Assembly: GCA_002786505.1 (NCBI GenBank) | Contig: PCTK01000163.1 | Location: forward strand, 3,493-8,893 | Length of the DNA stretch: 5,401 nt | Direction: 5' to 3' | Source of the DNA: Nitrospinae bacterium CG22_combo_CG10-13_8_21_14_all_47_10 | GTDB lineage: Bacteria; Nitrospinota; Nitrospinia; Nitrospinales; VA-1 | Shown here: positions 1 to 5,371 of the stretch, one piece after another | Numbering within the stretch: position 1 is the stretch's first letter | How the letters are laid out: each line of letters begins with the position of its first letter | Program-made: the position numbers and the translations under genes | Notes under the pieces: generated by a model | What the model was told of the DNA's origin: nothing | The model's database searches: none | What the model saw: the letters and a program-made list of their open reading frames with translations, nothing else

Positions 1-169
1 ACCCAAATCCGTGGCACAAATTCACGAATATTTCCGGGAAGAAATGGGGCAGGAACCGGAAGATAACCTGGCCGAAAATTCCATCGCCTACCTTGAAGAA
101 AAAGGTCTCCTGTATGGAGAACGCGGCAAATACCTGAACCTGGCCATTCCGCATAATCCCAATCTTTAA
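1..169 (+). CDS. C-terminal fragment of an unidentified protein, winged-helix-like end
   Basis: An open frame enters from the left edge (first full codon at base 2) and stops at TAA 167-169, giving the last 55 residues. It is read as coding because it has no internal stop and a protein-like composition: an amphipathic acidic helix (AQIHEYFREEMGQEPEDN), then a segment of the type SIAYLEEKGLLYGERGKYLNL. The pattern helix, 'LEEKGLL', charged turn, 'KYLNLAIP' resembles the recognition helix and beta wing of a winged-helix fold. Similar short wing-like ends also occur at the C-termini of some radical-SAM enzymes, so it need not bind DNA. The family cannot be named from this piece. It converges on the HDOD gene. 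The 92-base gap between them (170-261) shows no clear terminator hairpin or other signal. Confidence 0.6.
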   Translation, partial: PKSVAQIHEYFREEMGQEPEDNLAENSIAYLEEKGLLYGERGKYLNLAIPHNPNL

Positions 170-261
170 GCCAGCCTGAAAGAACCTTGGTCAAAAGACA
201 AGCACGATCTGTAAAAAAACAAGGGACAGGATATTGAAATCAGAGTGCGCGGATGGCCCGC

Positions 262-1098
262 CTAAATGAAAAGCGACATGGCGGTGTAATATTGATCTTT
301 GATTTTGCTTTCGAACCTGTGAGTAGGCAATTCACTAAACCCCAATTCATTGAGAATGTTCAGGTCGACCGGATTGGGGAGGGCCTCCCCGCTACTCCCG
401 AGGTTCATTTCATCGACAATGCTGTCGGCCACGTGGATGATCTTTGTAGCCAAAGAATATTCTTTCGCTTTTTGGGGACGATGGTGGAAGAACACAGGTT
501 CGCAAAGTGACATAGGCAAACCCCAGCCCGCCAACAATTTTCCACCCACTTTGGCATGACTGGCCCCAAAAACTTCCCGTTCAACATCAAATAAATGTTC
601 TTTGTTTTCTTTACAACGCGTTAGTACTTTTTCGGCTTCCACTGGGAATTTCTTGTAAATAACAAGGCTTCCAATATCATGGAGCATCCCAGCCAGATAA
701 TAACTTTCCAGATTGCGTTCCCCCACCCAGTCAGCAATAATCTTCGCTGTCACCCCACAGGCAATCGAGTGTCTCCAGAAAAGGTCCATACTCACCAGGT
801 TTTCTGGAATCCCGGAAAATTGTTTCGTAACCGATGTCGCCAAAACCAGTTGGGTCAATTGCTCCGTACCAATAATTCCCAGAGCATGGGTGATTGTCTC
901 GACCTTATTCTCCAGTCCATAAAAGGCGCTGTTGACAACTTTCAAAAGACGCGCGGAAAGGGAGGGGTCGTGCCCGATAATTGCGGCAAACTCCTTGAAG
1001 GAACTTCTTGGGTCCTCAAGTGTTTGCTTGAGCTTGACATACACATTTGGAGGTGAGCCCACCCAGTCTTTAATCGCTTTTTCAATGTCTAATGCCAT
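262..1098 (-). CDS. HDOD domain signalling protein
   Basis: This encodes a stand-alone HDOD (HD-related output domain) protein, probably cytoplasmic. HDOD proteins act in bacterial signal transduction, often in chemotaxis, cyclic-di-GMP or stress circuits, and many lack proven enzyme activity. The domain covers about residues 12-210 (numbered from the ATG). Visible hallmarks are the N-terminal signature DPSLSARLLKVVNSAFYG (about 44-61), FWRHS (His110), an intact HDIG motif (His140, Asp141), the helix VEREVFGASHAKVGG, a His-His pair at 205-206 and HVAD near 222-225. The 278-residue length suits single-domain HDOD proteins, and no GGDEF, EAL or receiver domain is present. An in-frame GTG at 1104 would add two residues. 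The ATG at 1098 is preferred because an AAAGG sequence lies 5 bases upstream of it, whereas that same sequence runs into the GTG. The stop is TAG at 264-262. The intact HD pair means phosphohydrolase activity cannot be excluded. Its target is not shown by the context. Confidence 0.93.
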   Translation of the reverse strand: MALDIEKAIKDWVGSPPNVYVKLKQTLEDPRSSFKEFAAIIGHDPSLSARLLKVVNSAFYGLENKVETITHALGIIGTEQLTQLVLATSVTKQFSGIPENLVSMDLFWRHSIACGVTAKIIADWVGERNLESYYLAGMLHDIGSLVIYKKFPVEAEKVLTRCKENKEHLFDVEREVFGASHAKVGGKLLAGWGLPMSLCEPVFFHHRPQKAKEYSLATKIIHVADSIVDEMNLGSSGEALPNPVDLNILNELGFSELPTHRFESKIKDQYYTAMSLFI

Positions 1099-1132
1099 AC
1101 CCACCTTTCCCTGATTTTGTGATGGACTTAGA

Positions 1133-1162
1133 TTTGTACCTCCCTGACCCGCAGATTGTCAA
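1133..1162 (-). promoter_or_regulatory. Sigma70-type promoter candidate for the HDOD gene
   Basis: On the minus strand a perfect -35 TTGACA (1162-1157) is followed after 18 bases by TACAAA (1138-1133), a 4/6 match to TATAAT. Transcription would start near 1126, leaving a leader of about 28 bases before the ATG at 1098. It lies in the 149-base gap between the HDOD gene and the upstream membrane-protein gene, so the HDOD gene can probably be transcribed independently of that neighbour. Support is by consensus match and position only. Confidence 0.55.
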
Positions 1163-1247
1163 TAATTTCTTAAAACCTCAGGCACAAAATTCCTCATCGG
1201 ACCGGCTCCTTCCCGGTTATATAAACAGAGAGTTTTGGTTCGCCTTG

Positions 1248-1736
1248 TCAGTCTGCTTTTTTCTTGCCGGGAAATCGCCACTCCTTGGTCAGAACCGGAG
1301 GAGCCTTTGGGTCCACATAACCCTCCACAACCAGCATTTGTTTTTCATCATCACCACGCACAACCACCTGCCTGCCTCTGGCCGGGTCCGGGTTCCTAGC
1401 CACCATCGAAATACCGGAGGGCAAGAAGGGCAGGTCGGCTTTTTTCATCATTTTTACTTCTTCCTGACTGAACTCCCCCTCCTCTTCGGAGGGTGGCCAT
1501 AACGCCGAGCCCATAGGAGAAAACATCCACTGGACAAACTCCTCCGGAGTCCCCTCAGGATAGACAAGCCGGAATGCGGTGCGCTTTAACTGCCGATCTG
1601 CAGACATAGAGCGCACAACATTGATGGCCCGGATCAGGTCAGGGTGCTCCTTTGGGCTGTAATCCATATACAGCAAAGGCAAGACGGCCATTATACCCAG
1701 CGTAACCCATACATATAATTTGTTAAAGTGTCTCAT
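1248..1736 (-). CDS. Hypothetical membrane-anchored protein, 162 aa
   Basis: I do not recognise a family. The chosen product has a short basic N-terminus (MRHFNK), one hydrophobic segment at about residues 7-24 (LYVWVTLGIMAVLPLLYM), then about 138 mainly hydrophilic residues. This predicts an N-in membrane anchor, or less likely an uncleaved signal peptide, with the C-terminal part in the periplasm. No lipobox and no cysteine is seen. The soluble part has an acidic stretch (SEEEGEFSQEE, about 83-93), and its C-terminal third looks beta-rich (RQVVVRGDDEKQMLVVEGYVDP) and ends in the basic GKKKAD. An in-frame ATG at 1766 would add ten residues. The ATG at 1736 is preferred because GAGGT lies just ahead of it and it places the basic residues directly before the hydrophobic segment. 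It is divergent from the NAD-salvage fusion and upstream of the HDOD gene on the same strand. No role can be assigned. Confidence 0.75.
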   Translation of the reverse strand: MRHFNKLYVWVTLGIMAVLPLLYMDYSPKEHPDLIRAINVVRSMSADRQLKRTAFRLVYPEGTPEEFVQWMFSPMGSALWPPSEEEGEFSQEEVKMMKKADLPFLPSGISMVARNPDPARGRQVVVRGDDEKQMLVVEGYVDPKAPPVLTKEWRFPGKKKAD

Positions 1737-1740
1737 GGAA

Positions 1741-1745
1741 ACCTC
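1741..1745 (-). promoter_or_regulatory. Ribosome binding site deciding the start at 1736
   Basis: GAGGT on the minus strand lies 4 bases before the ATG at 1736 (GAGG with a spacer of 5). The in-frame upstream ATG at 1766 has no comparable purine-rich site, so this element favours the shorter product. Confidence 0.6.
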
Positions 1746-1812
1746 AAAGTATAAAAATCCATACATTGCAAGTTTTTCAGGTTAAGATATTGCTATTCCA
1801 GAAACCCAGTAC

Positions 1813-1816
1813 AGGA
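1813..1816 (+). promoter_or_regulatory. Ribosome binding site for the TTG start at 1826
   Basis: AGGA stands 9 bases before the TTG at 1826. An in-frame TAA at 1817-1819 rules out any start further upstream, and no ATG or GTG occurs in frame before the first beta strand of the nicotinamidase-like domain. TTG is therefore the only standard start that keeps that domain whole. The weak start codon and modest site suggest low translation. Confidence 0.55.
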
Positions 1817-1825
1817 TAAAGTATT

Positions 1826-3787
1826 TTGACCTCTTCCGGCCCGTCAAAAAGAATTCGCCTTGTTTCTGAAGATGGGCTCCTGCTTATACACCCGCAAAAT
1901 GATTTCCTTCCCGGAGGAAGTCTGGCGGTGCCCAGGGCAAATGAAATTCTTCCTATCCTTAACAAGTATCTGGAAATTTTTGAGCAGATGGCCTTGCCCA
2001 TAGTCTTTACCCGCGATTGGCATCCCCCCGATCATTGTTCTTTTCAAGAGCAGGGTGGAACCTGGCCCGTTCATTGCGTGGCGGGATCTGAAGGGGCAAG
2101 ATTTTCGCCTATGCTCCGGGTCCCTGAATCGGCCCTGGTGTTTTCCGGCGCCACAAATCCCGATAGGGAAGCTTATTCCGGGTTCGAGGGAACCGACCTC
2201 GATCAAAGTCTCAAAATGCTCAAAGTCCGGCATTTATACATTGGAGGGCTGGCGACCGATTACTGCGTTTTTAACACAGTCAAGGATGCATTAAAACTTG
2301 GCTATTCCGTCACCCTGCTTTTAGACGCAATGCGCCCGGTCGATATAAAACCGGGAGACGGAAAGCGGGCGATCGAATCAATGAAAAATCGCGGTGCCAA
2401 GTCCTGCTTTCTGCAAAACCTGGCCTTTCAACCACCCCGTCCCCCTGCCTTGGCCGTTGACCTTTACCAGTTGACCATGTTGCAAGGTTATTTCGACCAG
2501 AAAATGGAAGAGTCCGCGGTCTTTGAGTTTTTTATCCGCCGCCTTCCCAAAAACAGAAGTTTCCTGATTTTTTGTGGTCTCGACCCGGTTCTCGACTACC
2601 TTGAAACCCTCAGGTTCAGCCATCAGGATCTGGAAAAACTCAAACAGCGCGGACTCCTGAAAAATGAATTCATCCATTCTCTGAAAACTTTCCGCTTTAC
2701 GGGCGATGTCGATGCCATGCCTGAGGGAACGGCAATATTTTCCGGGGAGCCGTGCCTAAGAGTCACAGCACCGCTTTCCCAATGCCAGTTTATAGAAACC
2801 ATGATCATCAATTTTCTCCAATACCAAATTCTGGTCGCGACTAAAGCGGCCCGGATGATACTCACCGCTAAAAACAAAATCCTGATTGATTTTGGCCTGC
2901 GCCGGGCACACTCCCCGGAAGCAGGTTATTATGCCGCTCGGGCAAGCTACATTGCCGGTTTTGCGGGAACAGCCACCCTCAATGCAGGCCTGGACCAGGG
3001 GATTCCGGTATATGGAACCATGGCCCATTCTTTTATTCAGGCCCACGATTCTGAAATCAATGCTTTCAGGCAATTTGCCAGAAGCCATCCTGGAAACATC
3101 ATACTGCTCCTGGATACCTATGATTATAAAAAAGCGGCCATTTCGGTTGTGAAACTTGCGAAAGAACTGAAAGAAGAAAACATCACCATTAAAGGCATCC
3201 GTCTGGATAGCGGGAATCTGGCTCAACAAGCAAAAACGGTAAGAAAAATTTTAGATCAGGGCGGACTAAAAGATGTGCGCATCTTCGTGAGCGGTGACCT
3301 GGATGAATACGCTCTGGAACGGTTGGAGCTTCAAAAAGCCCCGATAGATGGATACGGAATAGGAACAAGGTTGGCCACAGCTTCTGACTCTCCCTATCTG
3401 GAGTGCGCCTATAAACTGCAAAACTATGCGGGCCGCCCGATCTGCAAGCTATCGCCTGGGAAATCCACTCTGCCAGGAATCAAGCAGGTTTACCGGCGAT
3501 ACACCAAAACAGGATCCCTGAGTAAAGACGAGGTTGCCCTGGTCGGTGAACCTTGTGATGGAAACCCGCTCCTGCAACCTGTTATGAGGGACGGGAAAAG
3601 GCTTCACCCACCCTTCCCCCTTGCGCAAATTCGCACACACACTTTTGAACAATTGGCCAAGTTGCCCGCAAAATTTTTAAAACTCAAAGGCAACCCCAAG
3701 GAACCCGTATATTTTTCTGCCAAATTAAAAAGTTTGAAAACACAAATAAATGATCCCCGCCCCAAGGAGCGGGGTATTGAAAGGTAG
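1826..3787 (+). CDS. Nicotinamidase-like / nicotinate phosphoribosyltransferase fusion
   Basis: This is a 653-residue two-domain protein of NAD salvage, likely cytoplasmic. Residues about 14-200 form an isochorismatase-fold nicotinamidase (PncA-like) domain: PQNDFLPGGSLAV, metal-site motif RDWHPPDH (Asp64, His66, His70), WPVHCV (His83), AYSGFEGTDL and ATDYCV with nucleophile Cys147. After a proline-rich linker (202-208), residues about 209-630 form a nicotinate phosphoribosyltransferase (PncB family, EC 6.3.4.21; nicotinate + PRPP + ATP to nicotinate mononucleotide). Its motifs are VDLYQLTMLQGYF, FGLRRAHSPEAG, GTMAHSF (His401, the probable phosphorylated histidine), IRLDSGNL, SGDLDE, GIGTRLAT and LPGIKQVYR. 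The fused activities would be consecutive, which supports substrate channelling. However, the nicotinamidase catalytic Asp aligns with His22 and the catalytic Lys with Gly108, so amidase activity is doubtful. The phosphoribosyltransferase half looks complete. The last residues (644-650) are encoded by a palindromic repeat. pncA and pncB are the nearest symbols; neither fits the fusion alone. Confidence 0.93.
   Translation: MTSSGPSKRIRLVSEDGLLLIHPQNDFLPGGSLAVPRANEILPILNKYLEIFEQMALPIVFTRDWHPPDHCSFQEQGGTWPVHCVAGSEGARFSPMLRVPESALVFSGATNPDREAYSGFEGTDLDQSLKMLKVRHLYIGGLATDYCVFNTVKDALKLGYSVTLLLDAMRPVDIKPGDGKRAIESMKNRGAKSCFLQNLAFQPPRPPALAVDLYQLTMLQGYFDQKMEESAVFEFFIRRLPKNRSFLIFCGLDPVLDYLETLRFSHQDLEKLKQRGLLKNEFIHSLKTFRFTGDVDAMPEGTAIFSGEPCLRVTAPLSQCQFIETMIINFLQYQILVATKAARMILTAKNKILIDFGLRRAHSPEAGYYAARASYIAGFAGTATLNAGLDQGIPVYGTMAHSFIQAHDSEINAFRQFARSHPGNIILLLDTYDYKKAAISVVKLAKELKEENITIKGIRLDSGNLAQQAKTVRKILDQGGLKDVRIFVSGDLDEYALERLELQKAPIDGYGIGTRLATASDSPYLECAYKLQNYAGRPICKLSPGKSTLPGIKQVYRRYTKTGSLSKDEVALVGEPCDGNPLLQPVMRDGKRLHPPFPLAQIRTHTFEQLAKLPAKFLKLKGNPKEPVYFSAKLKSLKTQINDPRPKERGIER
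3755..3774 (+). repeat. Palindrome 1, inside the 3' end of the fusion gene
   Basis: The arms CCCCGC (3755-3760) and GCGGGG (3769-3774) form a perfect 6-bp stem with an 8-base loop. Allowing one mismatch, 9-base arms (CCCCGCCCC / GGAGCGGGG) meet across an AA turn. It lies in frame and encodes residues 644-650 (PRPKERG), 14 bases before the stop codon. No T-run follows, so it is not a classical terminator. Confidence 0.6.
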
Positions 3788-3806
3788 TGAACTGATCTTC
3801 CCCTAA

Positions 3807-3827
3807 CCCCTCCTTGAAAAGGAGGGG
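3807..3827. repeat. Palindrome 2, perfect 9-bp hairpin after the fusion gene
   Basis: Perfect 9-base arms CCCCTCCTT (3807-3815) and AAGGAGGGG (3819-3827) flank a GAA loop, 19 bases after the TAG stop. The stem is strong enough to stall or terminate transcription of the fusion gene, or to protect its 3' end. The T-run of an intrinsic terminator is absent on both strands. Together with its two neighbours it looks more like an extragenic palindromic repeat family. Confidence 0.65.
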
Positions 3828-3841
3828 AATGTAAAAGGAAA

Positions 3842-3862
3842 CCCCGTAGCAGAGCTACGAGG
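3842..3862. repeat. Palindrome 3, imperfect 9-bp hairpin in the intergenic gap
   Basis: The arms CCCCGTAGC (3842-3850) and GCTACGAGG (3854-3862) flank an AGA loop, with a single C-A mismatch at the third pair. It is followed by GAATT (3862-3866) and AATTC (3879-3883), which could form a further weak AT-rich stem. The architecture (9-base arms, 2-3 base turn, CCCC start) matches the two palindromes to its left. It sits 14 bases after palindrome 2, in the 230-base gap before the pentapeptide gene. Confidence 0.6.
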
Positions 3863-3932
3863 AATTCTTTCGATTAAAAATTCTTCAGCAAAAGTCCCGG
3901 TCGATTCTTCATCGCTGAGCAAAATTTTTGAA

Positions 3933-3962
3933 TTAATAATGGCTCTTTTCCGATGCTATAAT
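3933..3962 (+). promoter_or_regulatory. Extended -10 promoter candidate for the pentapeptide-repeat gene
   Basis: A consensus TATAAT at 3957-3962 is preceded by TGC, giving the extended -10 form TGnTATAAT. A partial -35 (TTAATA, 3933-3938, 4/6) stands 18 bases upstream. A better-looking TTGAAT at 3928-3933 is 23 bases away, too far to pair. Extended -10 promoters tolerate a weak -35. Transcription would start near 3969, leaving a leader of about 50 bases before the ATG at 4018. Confidence 0.6.
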
Positions 3963-4017
3963 ACTGACCAAACAACAAACCGCAAATACTTTAACTTTAA
4001 AACCCGCGAACACACTT

Positions 4018-4722
4018 ATGGCTGAAGAACCCAGAGCGAGACCAGAAGATTCTGAGGAAATTGAACTCAGCGACGCGGAACTCAAGGAACTTAAACGCCT
4101 GGAGGCCAAGAAAAAGGCCGAGCAAAAGAAAGTGCTCGATGCCAAAAATAATCTCTATGGGGCAATGCTGAATGACCTGGACCTGGAAGGACTGGATTTA
4201 CATAATGCAAAAATGGCAAAAGCAAACCTGAACAACACCAACCTGAGCGGGGCCAACCTGAGCAACGCAAATTTCATTGAGGCTGACTTGACAGAAGCCA
4301 ACCTGTCAAAGGCTGACATGCATGACGCCTATTTTGCCGACGCGCAAATGGTCGCGGCAGACTTATCTGAGGCCGATCTGCGCTGGGCCGATTTCAGTTG
4401 GGCCGTTTTAAGCGAGGTCAGGTTCAATGAAGCGAATCTGCTCGAAGCCGATTTTACGGAAGCGACACTGGTCGCTTCCGATTTTACCATGGCCAATGTC
4501 AAGGGTGCCAATTTTGAAAATGCAAACCTGATTGATGTGCGACTCAAGGGTGTTAATTTGTCTGAGGCACTGAACCTCACACCAAAACAAATCGAGTCTG
4601 CCGAAATCGATAAGGCCACCGAACTCCCACCCTATCTTGAAATCACATGGGAAGATTCAGAAACCTTCAAAGTGCAAAAGGTGGCTGAGAAAAAATCCAA
4701 ACGCAAAAAATCTAAAAAATAA
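4018..4722 (+). CDS. Pentapeptide-repeat protein with charged N-terminal helix
   Basis: The 234-residue product has three parts. Residues 1-48 are strongly charged and helical (LSDAELKELKRLEAKKKAEQKK), a likely short coiled coil. Residues about 54-183 are an unbroken run of about 25 pentapeptide repeats of the A(D/N)LXX type, with central Leu/Phe/Met/Val at every fifth position from 61 to 181 (for example SGANL, SNANF, IEADL, TEANL). This predicts a right-handed quadrilateral beta-helix of about six coils. Residues 184-234 form a cap (LTPKQIESAEIDKATELPPYL, an end often seen in this superfamily) and a lysine-rich tail (KKSKRKKSKK). There is no signal peptide or membrane segment, so it is probably cytoplasmic. 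Pentapeptide proteins include DNA-mimicking gyrase protectors and many of unknown role, and nothing here chooses between these. No clear ribosome site precedes the ATG. It converges with the CPXCG gene, 17 bases between stops. Confidence 0.93.
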   Translation: MAEEPRARPEDSEEIELSDAELKELKRLEAKKKAEQKKVLDAKNNLYGAMLNDLDLEGLDLHNAKMAKANLNNTNLSGANLSNANFIEADLTEANLSKADMHDAYFADAQMVAADLSEADLRWADFSWAVLSEVRFNEANLLEADFTEATLVASDFTMANVKGANFENANLIDVRLKGVNLSEALNLTPKQIESAEIDKATELPPYLEITWEDSETFKVQKVAEKKSKRKKSKK

Positions 4723-4739
4723 TTCACCTTCCTTTTTTA

Positions 4740-4922
4740 TTAGCCCCGCCTTTCCTCAAACACAATTTCACCATCCGCACTCACTTCATACCTTATTTCT
4801 ATCGGGCGACAGCAGATTTCACAATCTTCAATATATTCCTGACTGGGTACAGACAGGTCTAATAAAACGGAAATAGACTGTCCGCAATGCGGGCAGTTAA
4901 AAAATTGTTCATGTTGCTCCAT
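4740..4922 (-). CDS. CPXCG-type cysteine-rich small protein
   Basis: The 60-residue product matches the CPXCG family (Cys_rich_CPXG type): FNCPHCGQSI with Cys10 and Cys13, then YIEDCEICCRPIEI with Cys34, Cys37 and Cys38, and an acidic end. The two CxxC pairs suggest a zinc ribbon. The role of the family is not established and no enzyme activity is known to me. The length is full for the family. It is the second gene of a leftward operon: its ATG lies 8 bases after the TAG of the CBS gene, consistent with shared transcription and probable translational coupling. Ribosome-site candidates are imperfect: AGGA within the end of the CBS gene is 12 bases away, and AGGG is only 1 base away. That imperfection supports coupling. 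The stop is TAA at 4742-4740. Confidence 0.9.
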   Translation of the reverse strand: MEQHEQFFNCPHCGQSISVLLDLSVPSQEYIEDCEICCRPIEIRYEVSADGEIVFEERRG

Positions 4923-4930
4923 ACCCTGCG

Positions 4931-5323
4931 CTATTCCTGCATGCGAAAATCTTTGGAAAAATAGGCAACCAGATCTTTCACTGACAGGATGCCCACTATT
5001 TTATCCTCTTCCGTAACCCCCAGATGCCGAATCTTATTCTTATGCATAAAACGGTTGGCCTCTTCAATGGGTAAATAACGGTCCAGAGAAAGTACCGGGC
5101 TTGTCATGATTTCCGAGACCAAGGTGGATTCCGGATTCAAACCTTTGCCCAGCACTTTCCGGGCCAAGTCCGTTTCGGTCACAATTCCCACATATTCGTC
5201 AAACTCTCTCACCAGCAAAGACCCGATATTGTGTGCCTCCATAAACTGGGCCGCTTCCTGAACAGAAGATTCCCGGTCTATACTCAGGACTGGAGATATC
5301 ATATAATCGCCAATTTCATCCAT
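4931..5323 (-). CDS. CBS-pair domain protein
   Basis: The 130-residue protein is made almost entirely of two tandem CBS domains (a Bateman module). CBS1 is about residues 6-60 (DYMISPVLSIDRESSVQEAAQFM to YVGIVTETDLARKVL) and CBS2 about 69-124 (VSEIMTSPVLSLDRYLPIEEA to IVGILSVKDLVAYF). The GIVTETD (46-52) and GILSVKD (111-117) segments hold the Thr/Ser-x-x-Asp positions that in this superfamily often contact the ribose of adenine nucleotides. Such stand-alone pairs usually sense AMP, ATP, NAD-type ligands or S-adenosylmethionine and regulate a partner. Here the ligand and partner are unknown. It is cytoplasmic, with no membrane segment. The start is firm, with AAGGAG 7 bases before the ATG. 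It is first in an operon with the CPXCG gene. Confidence 0.93.
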   Translation of the reverse strand: MDEIGDYMISPVLSIDRESSVQEAAQFMEAHNIGSLLVREFDEYVGIVTETDLARKVLGKGLNPESTLVSEIMTSPVLSLDRYLPIEEANRFMHKNKIRHLGVTEEDKIVGILSVKDLVAYFSKDFRMQE

Positions 5324-5330
5324 GTTCCTT

Positions 5331-5336
5331 CTCCTT
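5331..5336 (-). promoter_or_regulatory. Strong ribosome binding site of the CBS gene
   Basis: AAGGAG on the minus strand ends 7 bases before the ATG at 5323. It is the best Shine-Dalgarno match in the window and fixes the CBS start. Confidence 0.7.
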
Positions 5337-5343
5337 TCTGAAG

Positions 5344-5371
5344 GTTATAAGATCATGAAGAATCTGATCAA
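5344..5371 (-). promoter_or_regulatory. Sigma70-type promoter candidate for the CBS-CPXCG operon
   Basis: On the minus strand TTGATC (5371-5366, 4/6 match) and TATAAC (5349-5344, 5/6 match) are separated by 16 bases. Transcription would begin near 5337, just before the AAGGAG ribosome site, giving a very short leader. The -35 box would lie within the first codons of the divergent gene proposed at 5355, so either the two units overlap at this point or one of the two calls is wrong. Confidence 0.45.

Noticed and set aside
679..1056. Open frame on the plus strand across the HDOD gene
   Set aside because: It lies antisense to a well-supported HDOD coding region, has no family motif and no ribosome site. 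It is a shadow frame.
1201..1217. Small hairpin ACCGG / CCGGT in the gap after the membrane-protein gene
   Set aside because: The stem is only 5 bp and neither strand has a T-run after it, so a terminator call is not supported.
1741..1800. Possible promoters in the divergent gap (TATACT on the minus strand, TTGCAA on the plus strand)
   Set aside because: TATACT is too close to the start codon and has no -35 at proper spacing. TTGCAA has no good -10 at 15-19 bases. No reliable promoter for either gene could be chosen.
2756..3229. Long minus-strand open frame inside the fusion gene
   Set aside because: The plus-strand frame here carries continuous, unmistakable NAPRTase motifs. The antisense frame has no recognisable domain.
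3901..3920. Short hairpins CGAT / ATCG and TCAGC / GCTGA upstream of the pentapeptide promoter
   Set aside because: Stems of 4-5 bp are expected by chance in AT-rich intergenic DNA, and no known regulatory motif is matched.
4678..4730. AAGGTG / CACCTT inverted repeat followed by a T-run between the convergent pentapeptide and CPXCG genes
   Set aside because: The arms are 6 bases with a loop of 41 bases, mostly inside coding sequence. The T-run alone is not enough to call a terminator.
5302..5307. Perfect TATAAT on the plus strand inside the start of the CBS gene, a possible promoter for the right-edge gene
   Set aside because: No acceptable -35 at 16-18 bases and no TGn extension. The hexamer is explained by the codons for Tyr-Met-Ile in the CBS gene.
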